DNA of 64,000 nucleotides from Bartonella raoultii (GCF_019659805.1 NZ_JAIFRO010000002.1:1-64000), one strand, 5' to 3'; counted from the stretch's first letter, positions 51,151 to 62,261 are shown. The notes: a model not told the origin generated them from the letters alone. A program made the numbers and translations.

Positions 51151-52683
51151 CTAGGTAAGGGCAGTTAATCTTTCCGTACCTAATCGATAAGAAAGCGCTT
51201 CTGCAAGATGATGGCGTGAAAGATGGTCTGCTTCATCAAGATCTGCAATAGTGCGTGCAACTTTCAGAATACGATGATAGGCACGTGCAGAGAGATGCAT
51301 TTTTTCACTCACGCTTCGTAAGAGGGTAGCAGCATTTTTATCAGGAATAGCAATTTGTTCGATAATTTTTGCCGGACAATCACCGTTGGTACGAATATGG
51401 TCTAATCCCAGTTTAGTAAAACGTTTAATTTGAATATCACGACACCGCGCAACACGTTTTGCAACATCACAACTTTTTTCGGATTGTTCTGGTTGCATAA
51501 GATCCATAGCCGTTAAAGCAGGGACATCAATCCGTAGATCAATTCGATCAAGCAGAGGTCCAGAAATACGGGATTGATAATCGATTTGACAACGTATTCC
51601 TTTTGCACAAACATAGTCTTTTTCTCCAGCCATACCACATCGACAAGGGTTCATTGCAGCAATAAGTTGGATGCGGGCAGGATAGCTAATATGATGATTA
51701 GCGCGGGCAATAACACATTCGCCGCTTTCTAAAGGTTGACGAAGAGAATCCAGAACTTGTGGAGAGAATTCAGGCAATTCATCAAGAAATAAAACACCAT
51801 TATGTGCAAGTGAGACTTCCCCCGGCCGTCCTTTAAGTCCTCCACCGATCATTGCAGCCATGGAAGCAGAATGATGGGGAGCACGAAAAGGACAGTGGAG
51901 TGAAAGAGTATTATGGAGTGTTCCCCCTGTAATAGAAGCGATCAAAGACACATCTAATAGTTCACGGCTATCCAAAGGAGGCAAAATGGAGGGTAAGCGT
52001 TGTGCTAACATAGATTTTCCTGCACCAGGAGGACCGACAAACAAAAGGTTGTGCCGTCCAGCAGCGCAAACTTCTAATGCACGTTTAGCGGTTTTTTGTC
52101 CTTTAATTTCGCAAAGATCTGGAAGTTCAGTTTGTACTGTATATTGGCGTGGTTGTGGACGTTTTTGAATTTGAGTTCCTTTAAAGTGATTAACCATGGT
52201 GAGAAGTGTCTCAGGTGCAAGAATATTCATTTCTGGGCTTGCCCATGCCGCTTCAGGCCCGCATTGAGAGGGACAAATGAGTCCTTTATCAAGTGATAAA
52301 GCGGTTATTGCAGCTGGTAAAACACCATTGACGGCAGCAAGTGACCCATCTAGTGATAATTCACCTAAAATAATAAAGTCTTGCGCGACTTCTGAAGGAA
52401 GAACACCCATAGAAAGCATTAATCCGACAGCAATTGGCAAATCATAATGTGATCCCTCTTTAGGTAAATCAGCTGGCGCAAGATTAATGGTAACCCGTTT
52501 AGTGGGCATAGAAAGGCCGCAAGCATGAAGAGCTGCTTGCACGCGTTCACGGCTTTCTGCTATTGCTTTATCCGCTAATCCAACAATAGCCATTCCTATT
52601 TTACCGGAGGAAATCATAACCTGCACATCAACAGGAACAGCCTCTAAACCACGAAAAGCAACAGTTGTAACACGTGCAATCAT
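51151..52683 (-). CDS. comM: YifB/ComM family Mg-chelatase-like AAA+ ATPase
   Basis: AAA+ hexameric helicase family of 510 residues; ComM supports branch migration during natural transformation in other bacteria. The N-terminal Lon-like domain (ELSLDGSLAAVNGVLPAA) is followed by Walker A FVGPPGAGKSMLAQRLP near residue 215, Walker B VLFLDELPEF, and a cysteine set (NPCRCGMAGEKDYVCAKGIRC is split across 21 residues) that may bind metal. Whether the organism is naturally competent cannot be told. Confidence 0.93.
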   Translation of the reverse strand: MIARVTTVAFRGLEAVPVDVQVMISSGKIGMAIVGLADKAIAESRERVQAALHACGLSMPTKRVTINLAPADLPKEGSHYDLPIAVGLMLSMGVLPSEVAQDFIILGELSLDGSLAAVNGVLPAAITALSLDKGLICPSQCGPEAAWASPEMNILAPETLLTMVNHFKGTQIQKRPQPRQYTVQTELPDLCEIKGQKTAKRALEVCAAGRHNLLFVGPPGAGKSMLAQRLPSILPPLDSRELLDVSLIASITGGTLHNTLSLHCPFRAPHHSASMAAMIGGGLKGRPGEVSLAHNGVLFLDELPEFSPQVLDSLRQPLESGECVIARANHHISYPARIQLIAAMNPCRCGMAGEKDYVCAKGIRCQIDYQSRISGPLLDRIDLRIDVPALTAMDLMQPEQSEKSCDVAKRVARCRDIQIKRFTKLGLDHIRTNGDCPAKIIEQIAIPDKNAATLLRSVSEKMHLSARAYHRILKVARTIADLDEADHLSRHHLAEALSYRLGTERLTALT

Positions 52684-53097
52684 CGGTTTACTTTCCCCCC
52701 TTTAACTTTAAAGAAACAATCATATCTGTACATAAAAATCAAGAAGTGTCTCTTTGGTTTTTTAAAAGAGAAAATTTATATACCTGCATGAGATTTCTAC
52801 ACTTTCATGGAGAGTAATTTGCACAAATTTAACCATGATTAAATGTGATATAATAAAAACTTATAATGCGCTAAATGAATATGTTAGAGAAAAAGGAGTG
52901 AAATTATTTATTGATATGCACAGTAGTGCAAGATTGCGTGAATGTTGGGGGAGGGTAATGTAGAGTGTCTTCATCAAAGAATGTGATTTGATATAATCAA
53001 ACGTGAAAATATGAGCAATAAGCATCTTTATCTTTTTTGTTCGATGTTATTTATAATAAAAGTAATTTAGTGTAGTGTATTAAAGGTATCTGATTTA
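52684..53097. other. Intergenic region between comM and tamA
   Basis: Divergent promoter region. A TTAACCAT half-site followed by TTAA (52829-52842) resembles a CtrA site but with a 6-base spacer. A TATAAT occurs close by at 52849-52854. No gene was recognised. Confidence 0.35.
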
Positions 53098-55056
53098 ATG
53101 GTACACCAGGCAAGAGTTTTGTTAAAGTCAGGAACCATATTTAGTGTAATTATAGGCGTGTGTTCTGTCTTTTCTTTTCCACAGTCACTTGCAGCATTTG
53201 AGATTTTCGGTATTCCTTTTGGTCAAAAGAAAACAAATACTTCTTCACATAAAGGTGGTAGAGAAAAATTTTATAAAGTTGATGTTGTTACACCACGGGG
53301 TGCACCATCAGAAGGTATTAAAATCGTTAAGTCTGCATCTTCTCTTGTTGCTGATCAGGATAAAGCATTATCGAGCTCTTCTGGTTTATTGGCTAAAGCC
53401 CGTTCAGATTATAGGGCAATTCTTTCTGCTCTTTATGCTGATGGGCGCTATGGGAGTGTTATTAGTATTAAGATTAATGGTTTAGAAGTTGCGGATTTAA
53501 GTCCTGTAACACAACTTCCAGCCCAATCTCATATTGTTATTACGATTGATGCTGGCCCGCAATATGTTTTTAATATTGCAGATATTAATAAAGTTGCCCC
53601 TTCAGTCAAATCTAAAACGCATAGAATGCCTACAATTGAAGAATTAGGTTATAAAGTTGGGGATGTTGCCAAATCTGAAACTATTTTGAAAGCAGAAAAA
53701 TGGGCGCTTGAAGGATGGCGGCGGCAAGGTTATGCTAAAGCTAAAATTATGAAAAGTGAGATGATTGCTGATCATGCAAGGCGCATTGTCGATGGGAATA
53801 TTATAGTTGATCTTGGGCAAAAAGCCTATTACGGCCCTGTAAATGTGCGCAATATCAGTAAAAAACCACATGTAGATTCAGCATATATTGCTTGGATGAC
53901 AGGATTGCAACCAGGTCAAAAATATAACCCTGATTCATTGGCTAAGGCAAGTGAAAGACTTGCTCGGCTTAATGTTTTTCGTGCTATCAATATACGTGAG
54001 GATGATAAAATTAAACCAGATGGCAGTTTACCACTTACATTTATTGTAGAGGAACGTAAGCCACGTCGTTTTGGTATAGGTGGTAGTTATTCAACATTAG
54101 ATGGTGCAGGTTTTGAAACTTATTGGATGCATAACAATCTTTTTGGTCATGCAGAACACTTGAAAATTGAAGCAAAAATAAGCGATATTGGTAGCCGTAA
54201 AAAGCAATCCTATAATTTTAAAAATTTTAATTATCTTTTAGGCAGCACATTTATAAAACCGGGGATATTCACACCTGATACAGATTTTAGAGCTGAGTTG
54301 AAAATGCAACAAGATGTTCTAGACAATTATACAATAAAAGCCATAAGAGGAAAATTAGGCGTTACGCATATCTTCAATAATAATCTATCAGGACAAGTTT
54401 CTGTAGAAGTTTCTAATGGTTATTCGCACGATATTTATTTTGGAAATCGTAAATTCACAACAATTGGATTTCCCAGTCATTTAATTTACGATAGTCGTGA
54501 TAATAAATTTAATGCGACGAAAGGTTTGTATGGTAAAGCGGTTATTGAGCCTTTTTATGAAATGCGTTTTAATAATTTCGTTGAAAAAATGACTGTAGAA
54601 GGCTCTTCTTATTGGGCACTGGATGAAAAGAATCGTTTTATTTTTGCAGCACGGGCAAAACTTGGTGCAATTTTGGGGAGTGAAGCAGCACAAGTTCCTT
54701 CAGATATGCTTTTTTTTGCGGGTGGCGGTGGATCTGTTCGCGGTTATGCTTATCGCAATATTGGTATCAAAACAGAAAATAATACAGTTGTTGGTGGGCG
54801 ATCACTTGTTGAAGGTGCTGCAGAATTACGTTTTGCTTTAAATGATAAAATAGGAGTTGTCGGTTTTATTGATGGAGGCGTTGTAGGGAAAAAGGTACGT
54901 TTTGATTTTTCTCAAAAAGTAAAATGGGGCGCTGGTATTGGGGGGCGCTATATGACAGGTCTTGGTCCTTTACGGGTTGATTTAGCTTTTCCTCTTAAAC
55001 GGCAAAAGGGTGATCCTCGTATTGGATTTTATGTGGGTATAGGGCAAGCGTTTTAA
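53098..55056 (+). CDS. tamA: Translocation and assembly module TamA (Omp85 family)
   Basis: Outer-membrane Omp85-family protein of 652 residues. A signal peptide covers about residues 1-33 (hydrophobic core SVIIGVCSVFSF). POTRA-type repeats occupy about 90-320 and the C-terminal 16-strand barrel ends in phenylalanine (GIGQAF). The VRGY motif of lid loop 6 is seen as GSVRGYAYRN near residue 545. With TamB it forms a bridge for insertion of autotransporters or for lipid transport to the outer membrane. Its stop overlaps the tamB start by one base. Confidence 0.92.
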   Translation: MVHQARVLLKSGTIFSVIIGVCSVFSFPQSLAAFEIFGIPFGQKKTNTSSHKGGREKFYKVDVVTPRGAPSEGIKIVKSASSLVADQDKALSSSSGLLAKARSDYRAILSALYADGRYGSVISIKINGLEVADLSPVTQLPAQSHIVITIDAGPQYVFNIADINKVAPSVKSKTHRMPTIEELGYKVGDVAKSETILKAEKWALEGWRRQGYAKAKIMKSEMIADHARRIVDGNIIVDLGQKAYYGPVNVRNISKKPHVDSAYIAWMTGLQPGQKYNPDSLAKASERLARLNVFRAINIREDDKIKPDGSLPLTFIVEERKPRRFGIGGSYSTLDGAGFETYWMHNNLFGHAEHLKIEAKISDIGSRKKQSYNFKNFNYLLGSTFIKPGIFTPDTDFRAELKMQQDVLDNYTIKAIRGKLGVTHIFNNNLSGQVSVEVSNGYSHDIYFGNRKFTTIGFPSHLIYDSRDNKFNATKGLYGKAVIEPFYEMRFNNFVEKMTVEGSSYWALDEKNRFIFAARAKLGAILGSEAAQVPSDMLFFAGGGGSVRGYAYRNIGIKTENNTVVGGRSLVEGAAELRFALNDKIGVVGFIDGGVVGKKVRFDFSQKVKWGAGIGGRYMTGLGPLRVDLAFPLKRQKGDPRIGFYVGIGQAF

Positions 55057-58000
55057 TGACAAAGATTATGCGTTTATTGGCTTTCTTTTTTGGATTCTTT
55101 TTTCTTTTTGTAAGTGCTTTTGTTTTTGCACAAAAAGAAGGTCTTTCTTCTAAGGAAGGAATGACAAATACCCATTCATGGTTTGTTGCTTTAATTGAAC
55201 GTAAACTTTCAACGCCAAGTCATCAGGTTCGTTTATATAATGTGCAAGGAGCGCTATCTTCTCAAATGTCAATAGATGCCATCACTGTCAGTGATAAAAA
55301 AGGTGTTTGGCTGAAAATGACCAATGCTAAAATGGATTGGAATCGCTTAGCATTGCTAAGAGGGCGCATGGATATTAATCACCTTTCGGTAGAACAAGTT
55401 ACGTTTTTACGCAAACCACAGGGTGATTCCTCTCTTAGAAGTTCTCTTGAAGAGGGTAAATTTTCTTTACCAAAACTACCACTTGCCATTTCTATAAAAA
55501 TGCTTGAAGCGCAACATATTGCTTTTGAAGAACAGCTCTTAGATTTCTCTGCTGATGTGTCTTTAAAGGGACGTCTCACTTTGGCGCATGATGATGTTGA
55601 TATTGATGTAGAAGCACATCGCTTAGATGCACAAGGCTCTTTTTCTATTTTAACAAAGATCTCCAAGAGCAATCGTACAGCTAAAATTGACATTCTTGCT
55701 GATGAACCGCAAAACGGTGTTTTGGCGCATATTTTAAACATTGAAAAGCATCCTTCGTTAAACCTTTCTATTAAAGGGGAGGGTACTTTTGATAATTTGG
55801 TTGTTAAGCTTTCTTTAGAAGCTGATCGCCACTCTGTTTTAAATGGAAGCGTTGTTTTTGCCAGTATTTCAGAAGGATACAGTTTTTCTACGAAACTGAT
55901 GGGCACACTTAGCTCTTTAATACCTCTTCAATATCGTAGCTTTTTCGAATCGGATATAAAGCTGGAAACAGATGCAAGGATAACAAAAGAAGGTATAACA
56001 TATGTCGATCGTGTGGTCCTTCAAGGTAAAGAAATCAATGTTGTTGCTAATGCTGAAATAACAGCGGATAAATTTTTGCGCCGGCTTTTTGTTGATGGCC
56101 AAATGGCTTTTGATAAAGAAAAGGAAGCTGTTCATTTATCACAATCAAAAGCACCAATTCGTGTAGATAATCTTACTTTAACTATTGACTATGGACGTGA
56201 AGGACAACAGTCTTGGAAGGGGCGGCTTGTTGCTCATCATTTGAGCAATAAAAATATGCATATTCGTGATGCAGTCTTTGATATGGGGGGAGTGAGTGAA
56301 AATCTTGATAATGCAGCTTCTCGTCATGTTGGTATCCAAGTGAAAGGAATGTTGCAGGGATTTAGAAAGACGAAAGACGCAGTAGAAAAAAATTTAAATC
56401 AAACAGTTCATGTACATTTGGATTCGGATATTGTTTCTAGTAAACCAATTTTAATTCATGATTTTAGTGTTACAGCGCAGGGGTTTTCTGCTTGGTTAAA
56501 AGGAAAAATAGAGCATTTTATTTTTAAAGGTAATCTTGGCTTAAAAGCACAGACCTTGGCGCCTTTAGAGCTCTTTAGTAAACAACCGCTTTCTGGTAGT
56601 GCAGATCTTAAAGCGAAAGGGAAAATCGGGTTAATAAGTGGCATTTTTGATCTCGAATTATCAGGAATAGCTGATAATATAAAATTAGGCCCACAACCTT
56701 TCAATCATCTATTCAAAGGCAATCTTATTCTTTCAGGTGGTGCTGCTTGGAATAGAGAAGATTTGATTTTGCGTCATATTGATTTAAAAAATCAATATGT
56801 ACAGATAAAAGCAGATGGCCATTTTTCAGGTGAAAAAGCTAAAATGGATTTATATGCTCAAATATCTGATCTTGCCAAATTGGATCCGCGATTAAAGGGT
56901 GCGCTTACAATTCGAAGTATTGCAAGAGGACATAATAGCCTTATAAAATTAAATACACGTGCTCATGTCGCTGAGGCGTTTTTAGTAGGAAAAAAATTAC
57001 AAAATACAACATTTACGATTCAATCACTTATGGATAATACTACACCTGTTATGTCTTTAACGGGTTCTATAGAAGGTGAAGGAACTTTTGCTAAAAAGCC
57101 ATTACATTTATTTGCATCTTTTAAAAATTCTAATGAGCTTCGAAAGATTAAAGATATCGATATAAAAGGGGGAGATGCAAAAATAACGGGCAATCTTTCT
57201 CAAACACTTGGGGGTAGGATAAAAGGCGCTTTGCATATTGATGCTGATGATATTTCAGTACTTTCTGCATTATTGTTACAAAATGGTAGTGGAAAAATAA
57301 AAGGAGATTTTGTTTTTGATGAACAAAATGGCAAACAAAAAACGAATGTGAAAGCGCATATTGACCATTTGAATTTTGCAAAGAATAAAATTAAAAAGTT
57401 GACAATAGAAGCTGATATATTTGACCCTTTTGGTGTGATACAGTTTGAGGGTGTAATCAATGCAGAGCATATCCAAACACCTTTAATGATGATTAATCAT
57501 TTAAATGCTCAGCTGAAAAATGATCATGGACAAACGGGTTTTTCTGTCCAAGCGATGTTGCATAATAATACAAATGCACAGCTTTCAGGTCATGTAAAGG
57601 TAGTAGAGCTCCCAGAAGGTATCAAGAGAGAAGTACAGATTGAAACTGTAGATATTAAACAAGATAATTTTCATGCGACATTGCCTAAATGGGCAACACT
57701 TGTTTTTGATAAAAATGGACTGACAATTAATGCATTAGACGTTGCGGTTAATGGGGGTAGGATTATGCTTGCCGGAAACGTTAAAGATACTCTTAATCTA
57801 CATCTTACAATGAATGCTTTTCCTGCTGCTTTAGCCAATCTATGGAAGCCTAATCTTGGTGTTTCCGGTACTTTAACAGGACAAGTTATGATTGGCGGTC
57901 ATTTAAAAAACCCCAATGTTACTTATGATATAAAGGGCGAGAATGTAACAAGCATTGCTCTTCAAGATAAAAAAATAATGCCTTTTTTACTTTCTGCAAC

Positions 58001-59705
58001 AGGCAAAACGGTAAATCAAACTCTTACTTTGGATGCAGATTTAATAGGTGAAGGAGTCCATGCGCAAGCAAAGGGTAATATCTCTTTGGATAAAAACAAA
58101 CTTGATTTGCACGTTAATGTACAGAATTTATCTGCGCATTTGGTCAATAATTTGATTGATGGAAAAGTGCTTGAAGGAATGGTAAGAGGCAAAATTGATG
58201 TTGGTGGAACAGTAAAAGATCCTTCTGCTCATTTTACACTTTTAAGTCAAAATCTTACGGTTATGACATATAAAGGGCTTATGCCAGTTGATATGAATGC
58301 GCGCGGTTTTTACAAAAATTCGACATTGCATATTGAGCATATGATAGCAACAGGAGATAAAGGCTTAAATTTCTCTATAAATGGGCCTATTTCTTTAAAA
58401 AGCTCAGAGGTTAAGCTAAACTTAAAAGGGACAATGCCTCTTGTATTTGTTGATCTTTTATTAGCAAAGCGTGGGGCACATATAACAGGTACAGCAAACA
58501 TTGATACTGCTCTTAATGGTCCATTATCTCAACCACAGTTAACAGGGAATTTTTCTATAAACAATGGCAGTTTTTTTGATTCAAAAACAAATTTGGGATT
58601 AAATAATATAACGCTTGAGGGCAAACTAAATGGCGACCATATTTTTATAGAGCGTGCTTCTGCTTCTTCATCAAATGGGGGGGCTCTGTCTGCTGAGGGG
58701 CGCATTACCAATGATCTACAGGCAGATTTAGTCCTTCATCTTGATCATGCCAATTATAATGATGGATCAATGATTTTTGCAACATTGTCAGGGGATATGA
58801 CAATGGAGGGTTCTTTTTTGAATGATCTTGTTATTGGTGGTAATATCCTCGTTGAAAAAGCTGAAATTTTTGTTCCTAATCATTTTCAAAATACAAAATT
58901 TCTTGATATTAAAAATAAAAATTTAACCAAATCGATTCAAAAGACACTTGAACGTGCTGAGGTTAAAAAGTCTTATCAAAATCGTAGTGTTTCTCAAAAG
59001 CCTTCTTCTATTGTACGGTTTGATATGCGTATTACTGCGCATAATCAGTTTTTTGTACGTGGTCGTGGTTTAGATGCTGAGTTGGGAGGGCGCATTAACC
59101 TCACAGGACCATGGAATGATGTTCATCCAGTTGGTGAGTTTGAGATGATTCGTGGACGTTTTGATATTCTTTCACAACGTCTTAATTTTGATCAAGGACA
59201 GGCAAGTTTTAGCGGTAATCTTAATCCTACAGTTTATTTTGTAACGCACAATAACAGTGGCGATATTCATGTTACGGTAACTGTCAGTGGAACAATTGAT
59301 AATCTAGATGTTAATTTTTCTTCACAGCCAAAGTTACCACAGGATGAGGTTTTGGCGCGTTTGATTTTTAATCGCTCTCTTAATGAGTTGTCACCATTTC
59401 AAATTGCACAGCTTGCAGCAGCAGTAGCAGATCTTGCAGGCGCTCCTAATACATCTTTGTTAAATACTTTACGGACTAAAATTGGTCTTGATGATCTTGA
59501 TGTTATTGTTGATGAAAAGGGTAATACGGGTTTACGCGTTGGACGTTATATACGTAACAATATTTATTTAGGTTTCGAAGCAGGATCAGATGGAACGACA
59601 AAAGGAACAATTAATTTGGATGTTTCACGTCATCTTAAAGCTAAAGGTGCCATAGGAAATGAAAAAAACTCTAGTATTGGCCTCTTTTATGAAAGAGACT
59701 ATTAA
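55056..59705 (+). CDS. tamB: Translocation and assembly module TamB (AsmA-like/DUF490)
   Basis: A very large periplasm-spanning protein of 1549 residues, anchored by an N-terminal hydrophobic segment (residues 5-25). It is built of repeated beta-strand segments forming the hydrophobic groove typical of TamB and other bridge-like lipid carriers. The DUF490 domain covers roughly the last 350 residues (RGRGLDAELGGRINLTGPW, FDILSQRLNFDQGQASFSG, LARLIFNRSLNELSPFQIAQ). It ends in an aromatic residue (FYERDY), as known TamB proteins do. Coupled to tamA. Confidence 0.92.
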   Translation: MTKIMRLLAFFFGFFFLFVSAFVFAQKEGLSSKEGMTNTHSWFVALIERKLSTPSHQVRLYNVQGALSSQMSIDAITVSDKKGVWLKMTNAKMDWNRLALLRGRMDINHLSVEQVTFLRKPQGDSSLRSSLEEGKFSLPKLPLAISIKMLEAQHIAFEEQLLDFSADVSLKGRLTLAHDDVDIDVEAHRLDAQGSFSILTKISKSNRTAKIDILADEPQNGVLAHILNIEKHPSLNLSIKGEGTFDNLVVKLSLEADRHSVLNGSVVFASISEGYSFSTKLMGTLSSLIPLQYRSFFESDIKLETDARITKEGITYVDRVVLQGKEINVVANAEITADKFLRRLFVDGQMAFDKEKEAVHLSQSKAPIRVDNLTLTIDYGREGQQSWKGRLVAHHLSNKNMHIRDAVFDMGGVSENLDNAASRHVGIQVKGMLQGFRKTKDAVEKNLNQTVHVHLDSDIVSSKPILIHDFSVTAQGFSAWLKGKIEHFIFKGNLGLKAQTLAPLELFSKQPLSGSADLKAKGKIGLISGIFDLELSGIADNIKLGPQPFNHLFKGNLILSGGAAWNREDLILRHIDLKNQYVQIKADGHFSGEKAKMDLYAQISDLAKLDPRLKGALTIRSIARGHNSLIKLNTRAHVAEAFLVGKKLQNTTFTIQSLMDNTTPVMSLTGSIEGEGTFAKKPLHLFASFKNSNELRKIKDIDIKGGDAKITGNLSQTLGGRIKGALHIDADDISVLSALLLQNGSGKIKGDFVFDEQNGKQKTNVKAHIDHLNFAKNKIKKLTIEADIFDPFGVIQFEGVINAEHIQTPLMMINHLNAQLKNDHGQTGFSVQAMLHNNTNAQLSGHVKVVELPEGIKREVQIETVDIKQDNFHATLPKWATLVFDKNGLTINALDVAVNGGRIMLAGNVKDTLNLHLTMNAFPAALANLWKPNLGVSGTLTGQVMIGGHLKNPNVTYDIKGENVTSIALQDKKIMPFLLSATGKTVNQTLTLDADLIGEGVHAQAKGNISLDKNKLDLHVNVQNLSAHLVNNLIDGKVLEGMVRGKIDVGGTVKDPSAHFTLLSQNLTVMTYKGLMPVDMNARGFYKNSTLHIEHMIATGDKGLNFSINGPISLKSSEVKLNLKGTMPLVFVDLLLAKRGAHITGTANIDTALNGPLSQPQLTGNFSINNGSFFDSKTNLGLNNITLEGKLNGDHIFIERASASSSNGGALSAEGRITNDLQADLVLHLDHANYNDGSMIFATLSGDMTMEGSFLNDLVIGGNILVEKAEIFVPNHFQNTKFLDIKNKNLTKSIQKTLERAEVKKSYQNRSVSQKPSSIVRFDMRITAHNQFFVRGRGLDAELGGRINLTGPWNDVHPVGEFEMIRGRFDILSQRLNFDQGQASFSGNLNPTVYFVTHNNSGDIHVTVTVSGTIDNLDVNFSSQPKLPQDEVLARLIFNRSLNELSPFQIAQLAAAVADLAGAPNTSLLNTLRTKIGLDDLDVIVDEKGNTGLRVGRYIRNNIYLGFEAGSDGTTKGTINLDVSRHLKAKGAIGNEKNSSIGLFYERDY

Positions 59706-59732
59706 GGGTTAAAGTTTTTAAGTTCTCATTGT

Positions 59733-61499
59733 TTAAGATGTGTGCTTTTTAAATTGGAGATTATGCAGTTTTTTGTAAAAACTATTTTCCTTTTCTAACA
59801 ATTCTTTTTGGGTGCCTTGTTCAATTAATTGACCATTTTTTATGACCACAATTTTATGTGCACGTGCAATTGTTGAAAGTCGATGCGCAATGACAATAGT
59901 TGTACGTCCTTTTGTGAGGTGATGAAGGGCTTCATTAATTTGTTCTTCTGTGTGTGAATCTAAGGCACTTGTTGCTTCATCAAGGATGAGAATTTCACTG
60001 TCATGAATCATTGCTCTTGCGATAGCAAGCCGTTGTTTTTGTCCACCTGAAAGATTATTACCATTGTCACCTATTTCTGTATTATATCCATTTGGTAAAT
60101 CCATAATAAAGTCATGAGCATTAGCTGCTTTTGCTGCTTTGATGATATCGTTTTGACAGGCATTTTCTTTTCCAAGCCCAATATTATATTGGACGGTTCC
60201 TTGAAAAAGAAAAGTATCTTGCCCTACGTAAGCCATAAGATTTCTAAGAGAGCGAAATGTAATATAGCGGATATCTTGACCATTGATTAAGATACGCCCT
60301 TGTGTTGGGTCATAAAGACGCATAATAAGATTGATAAGAGTTGACTTTCCTGAACCGGATGGTCCTACCAAAGCTGTCATTTTTCCAGGTTCTATTTCGA
60401 AATTGATATCTTTTAATACCATTTGATTGTCTGTATATGCGAAAGAAACATTTTCAAAACAAATAGATCCTTGTGTTTTTTCTAAATCTTTAGCTTCTCC
60501 ATGCTCTATAACTGTGAGGGGACGATCAAGTATTTCAAACATTGTACGGATATTAACTAAACCAGATTCAATTTTAACACGTACATTTGCAAGTCTTTTT
60601 GCAGGCTCATAAGCGAGAAGCAAAGCAACAATAAAGGACATCAATTCACCTTGAGCACCTGCACGTTGGTTTGCAAGGTAGCCGGAAAAGCAAATAATAC
60701 CCGCAATGGCAACACCAGCAAGTGTTTCCATAATCGGACTCGTAATAGCTTCAAGCCTTGCAATATGATTTGCTTGTTTTTCAACATCACAAATGGCTTT
60801 GTCCATACGCTTTTTCATGATTTCTTCTAGTGAAAAAGCTTTGATAACGCGAATCCCAATGGCACTTTCTTGTACAATTTTGATAATTTTACCAAGTGAA
60901 AGAAGCTCTTTTTCCATAAGACGGCGAATACGTTTTAAAGCCATTCGAATGCTTAAAAAAACGAGTGGTCCTACAATTAAGGTAATGATAATTAATGCAA
61001 GATTTTGAATGAACATAACAAGTAACAGACCACTAACAGAGAGTAAGTCACGTACAAAAGTTGTAACAATGGTATCAATAATATTACGGGCTGCTGTGGC
61101 ATTGTGAGTGACGCGGACAAGAAGATCAGATGAGGTGTTATCGTGATAAAAAGAAACACCCTGTTCCATAAGGCGTGCATAAATTTTGCGCTGTTGTTCG
61201 GCAATAATACTGTTACCTGCTTTGCTTAGAAAATAAGTTTGGGAAAAAGTTGCAATTCCTTTGAGAATAAACATGAAAGCAATGATACTTGCAATCAAAA
61301 TAATCATGCCCAAGTTTTGTGCATCAATAATGTAATTGACAACATCACGTATAATCCATGCACTGGCTGCAGTTGTACCAGAAATAATGATCATTGAAAA
61401 AATTGCAGCACTATACCAACGCGCATGTTTGTGAAAATTCTCTCGCAAAAGACGAATAATAAGATGTTTATCAACAGAGGAAATTTGTTTTTTAACCAT
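59733..61499 (-). CDS. MsbA-like ABC exporter (fused permease and ATPase)
   Basis: A half-size exporter of 588 residues: six transmembrane segments in about 1-320, then the ATPase with Walker A GPSGSGKSTL near residue 373, signature LSGGQKQRLAI, Walker B ILILDEATSALD and switch AHRLST. The type fits MsbA-like lipid or multidrug exporters; the substrate cannot be fixed. It is convergent with tamB (27 bases apart) and has GAGGCG before its ATG. Confidence 0.85.
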   Translation of the reverse strand: MVKKQISSVDKHLIIRLLRENFHKHARWYSAAIFSMIIISGTTAASAWIIRDVVNYIIDAQNLGMIILIASIIAFMFILKGIATFSQTYFLSKAGNSIIAEQQRKIYARLMEQGVSFYHDNTSSDLLVRVTHNATAARNIIDTIVTTFVRDLLSVSGLLLVMFIQNLALIIITLIVGPLVFLSIRMALKRIRRLMEKELLSLGKIIKIVQESAIGIRVIKAFSLEEIMKKRMDKAICDVEKQANHIARLEAITSPIMETLAGVAIAGIICFSGYLANQRAGAQGELMSFIVALLLAYEPAKRLANVRVKIESGLVNIRTMFEILDRPLTVIEHGEAKDLEKTQGSICFENVSFAYTDNQMVLKDINFEIEPGKMTALVGPSGSGKSTLINLIMRLYDPTQGRILINGQDIRYITFRSLRNLMAYVGQDTFLFQGTVQYNIGLGKENACQNDIIKAAKAANAHDFIMDLPNGYNTEIGDNGNNLSGGQKQRLAIARAMIHDSEILILDEATSALDSHTEEQINEALHHLTKGRTTIVIAHRLSTIARAHKIVVIKNGQLIEQGTQKELLEKENSFYKKLHNLQFKKHTS

Positions 61500-61622
61500 A
61501 GAGCGCCTCTATATTCTATCATTGTTTTATGCAAGATTGAAGCATTATAATGTTAAAAACATTTAGCTTCTTTATGAAGGACATTTATTTATGAAGAAGA
61601 TAGGGAATATTAATCAACAACT

Positions 61623-61655
61623 AAAAGCACCACAACACTCTATTGTGGTGCTTTT
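61623..61655 (-). terminator. Rho-independent terminator of infC
   Basis: AAAAGCACCACAA (61623-61635) pairs perfectly over 13 bp with TTGTGGTGCTTTT (61643-61655) around a 7-base loop. On the minus strand it lies 60 bases after the infC stop. Confidence 0.75.
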
Positions 61656-61716
61656 AAAAGCATTTATTTCTTTAATTCTATATGAATTGAATACTGTATA
61701 TGCGTGTAATAAAAAA

Positions 61717-62253
61717 CTACTTCGGTGCTATCACCATCATCATTTGACGACCTTCAAGTTTTGGTTCCGATTCGATTTTAGCAATTGCACTTGTATCTTC
61801 TTTCACACGTTGAAGAAGTTTTAAGCCAAGATCTTGGTGTGCCATTTCACGACCACGAAAACGCAAAGTAATTTTTACTTTATCACCATGATCAATAAAA
61901 CGATGAACAGCTTTAAGTTTCACTTCATAATCATGTACATCCACATTTGGACGCATTTTAATCTCTTTAATTTCAATAACTTTTTGTTTTTTACGCGCTT
62001 CAGCTGCTTTTTTTTGGGTTTGATATTTCAATTTTCCCAAATCGATAATTTTACACACCGGCGGATCAGCGTTTGGTACAATTTCAACCAAATCAAGCCC
62101 CACATCTGCAGCCATAGCAAGAGCTTCTTGCGTTGTAACAATCCCCTGATGTTGTCCTTCGTCATTGATAAGTTGAACGCAAGGGACCCGAATATCTTGA
62201 TTTGAACGTGGCCCATCTTTTTGGGTAGATGTCATTTTAAATGGTCTGCGAAT
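61717..62253 (-). CDS. infC: Translation initiation factor IF-3, initiated at an AUU codon
   Basis: IF-3 binds the 30S subunit and polices start-codon choice. The best start is ATT at 62253: it is preceded by AAGGAG with an 8-base spacer and gives the conserved rhizobial N-terminus (M)RRPFK before [16 protein letters not shown], for 178 residues in all. The first ATG (62235) is six codons further in and has no ribosome site. An in-frame TAA lies two codons before the ATT. The N-domain ([12 protein letters not shown]), linker ([11 protein letters not shown]) and C-domain ([16 protein letters not shown]) are complete. In E. coli the AUU start lets IF-3 repress its own synthesis. Confidence 0.93.
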   Translation of the reverse strand: MRRPFKMTSTQKDGPRSNQDIRVPCVQLINDEGQHQGIVTTQEALAMAADVGLDLVEIVPNADPPVCKIIDLGKLKYQTQKKAAEARKKQKVIEIKEIKMRPNVDVHDYEVKLKAVHRFIDHGDKVKITLRFRGREMAHQDLGLKLLQRVKEDTSAIAKIESEPKLEGRQMMMVIAPK

Positions 62254-62261
62254 GGCTTATG

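Noticed and set aside
52829-52842. TTAACCAT plus TTAA resembling a CtrA site near tamA
   Set aside because: The spacer is 6 rather than 7 bases and the region is AT-rich, so chance is likely.
61591-61824. 77-codon plus-strand frame
   Set aside because: It crosses the infC terminator and is antisense to the 3' end of infC.
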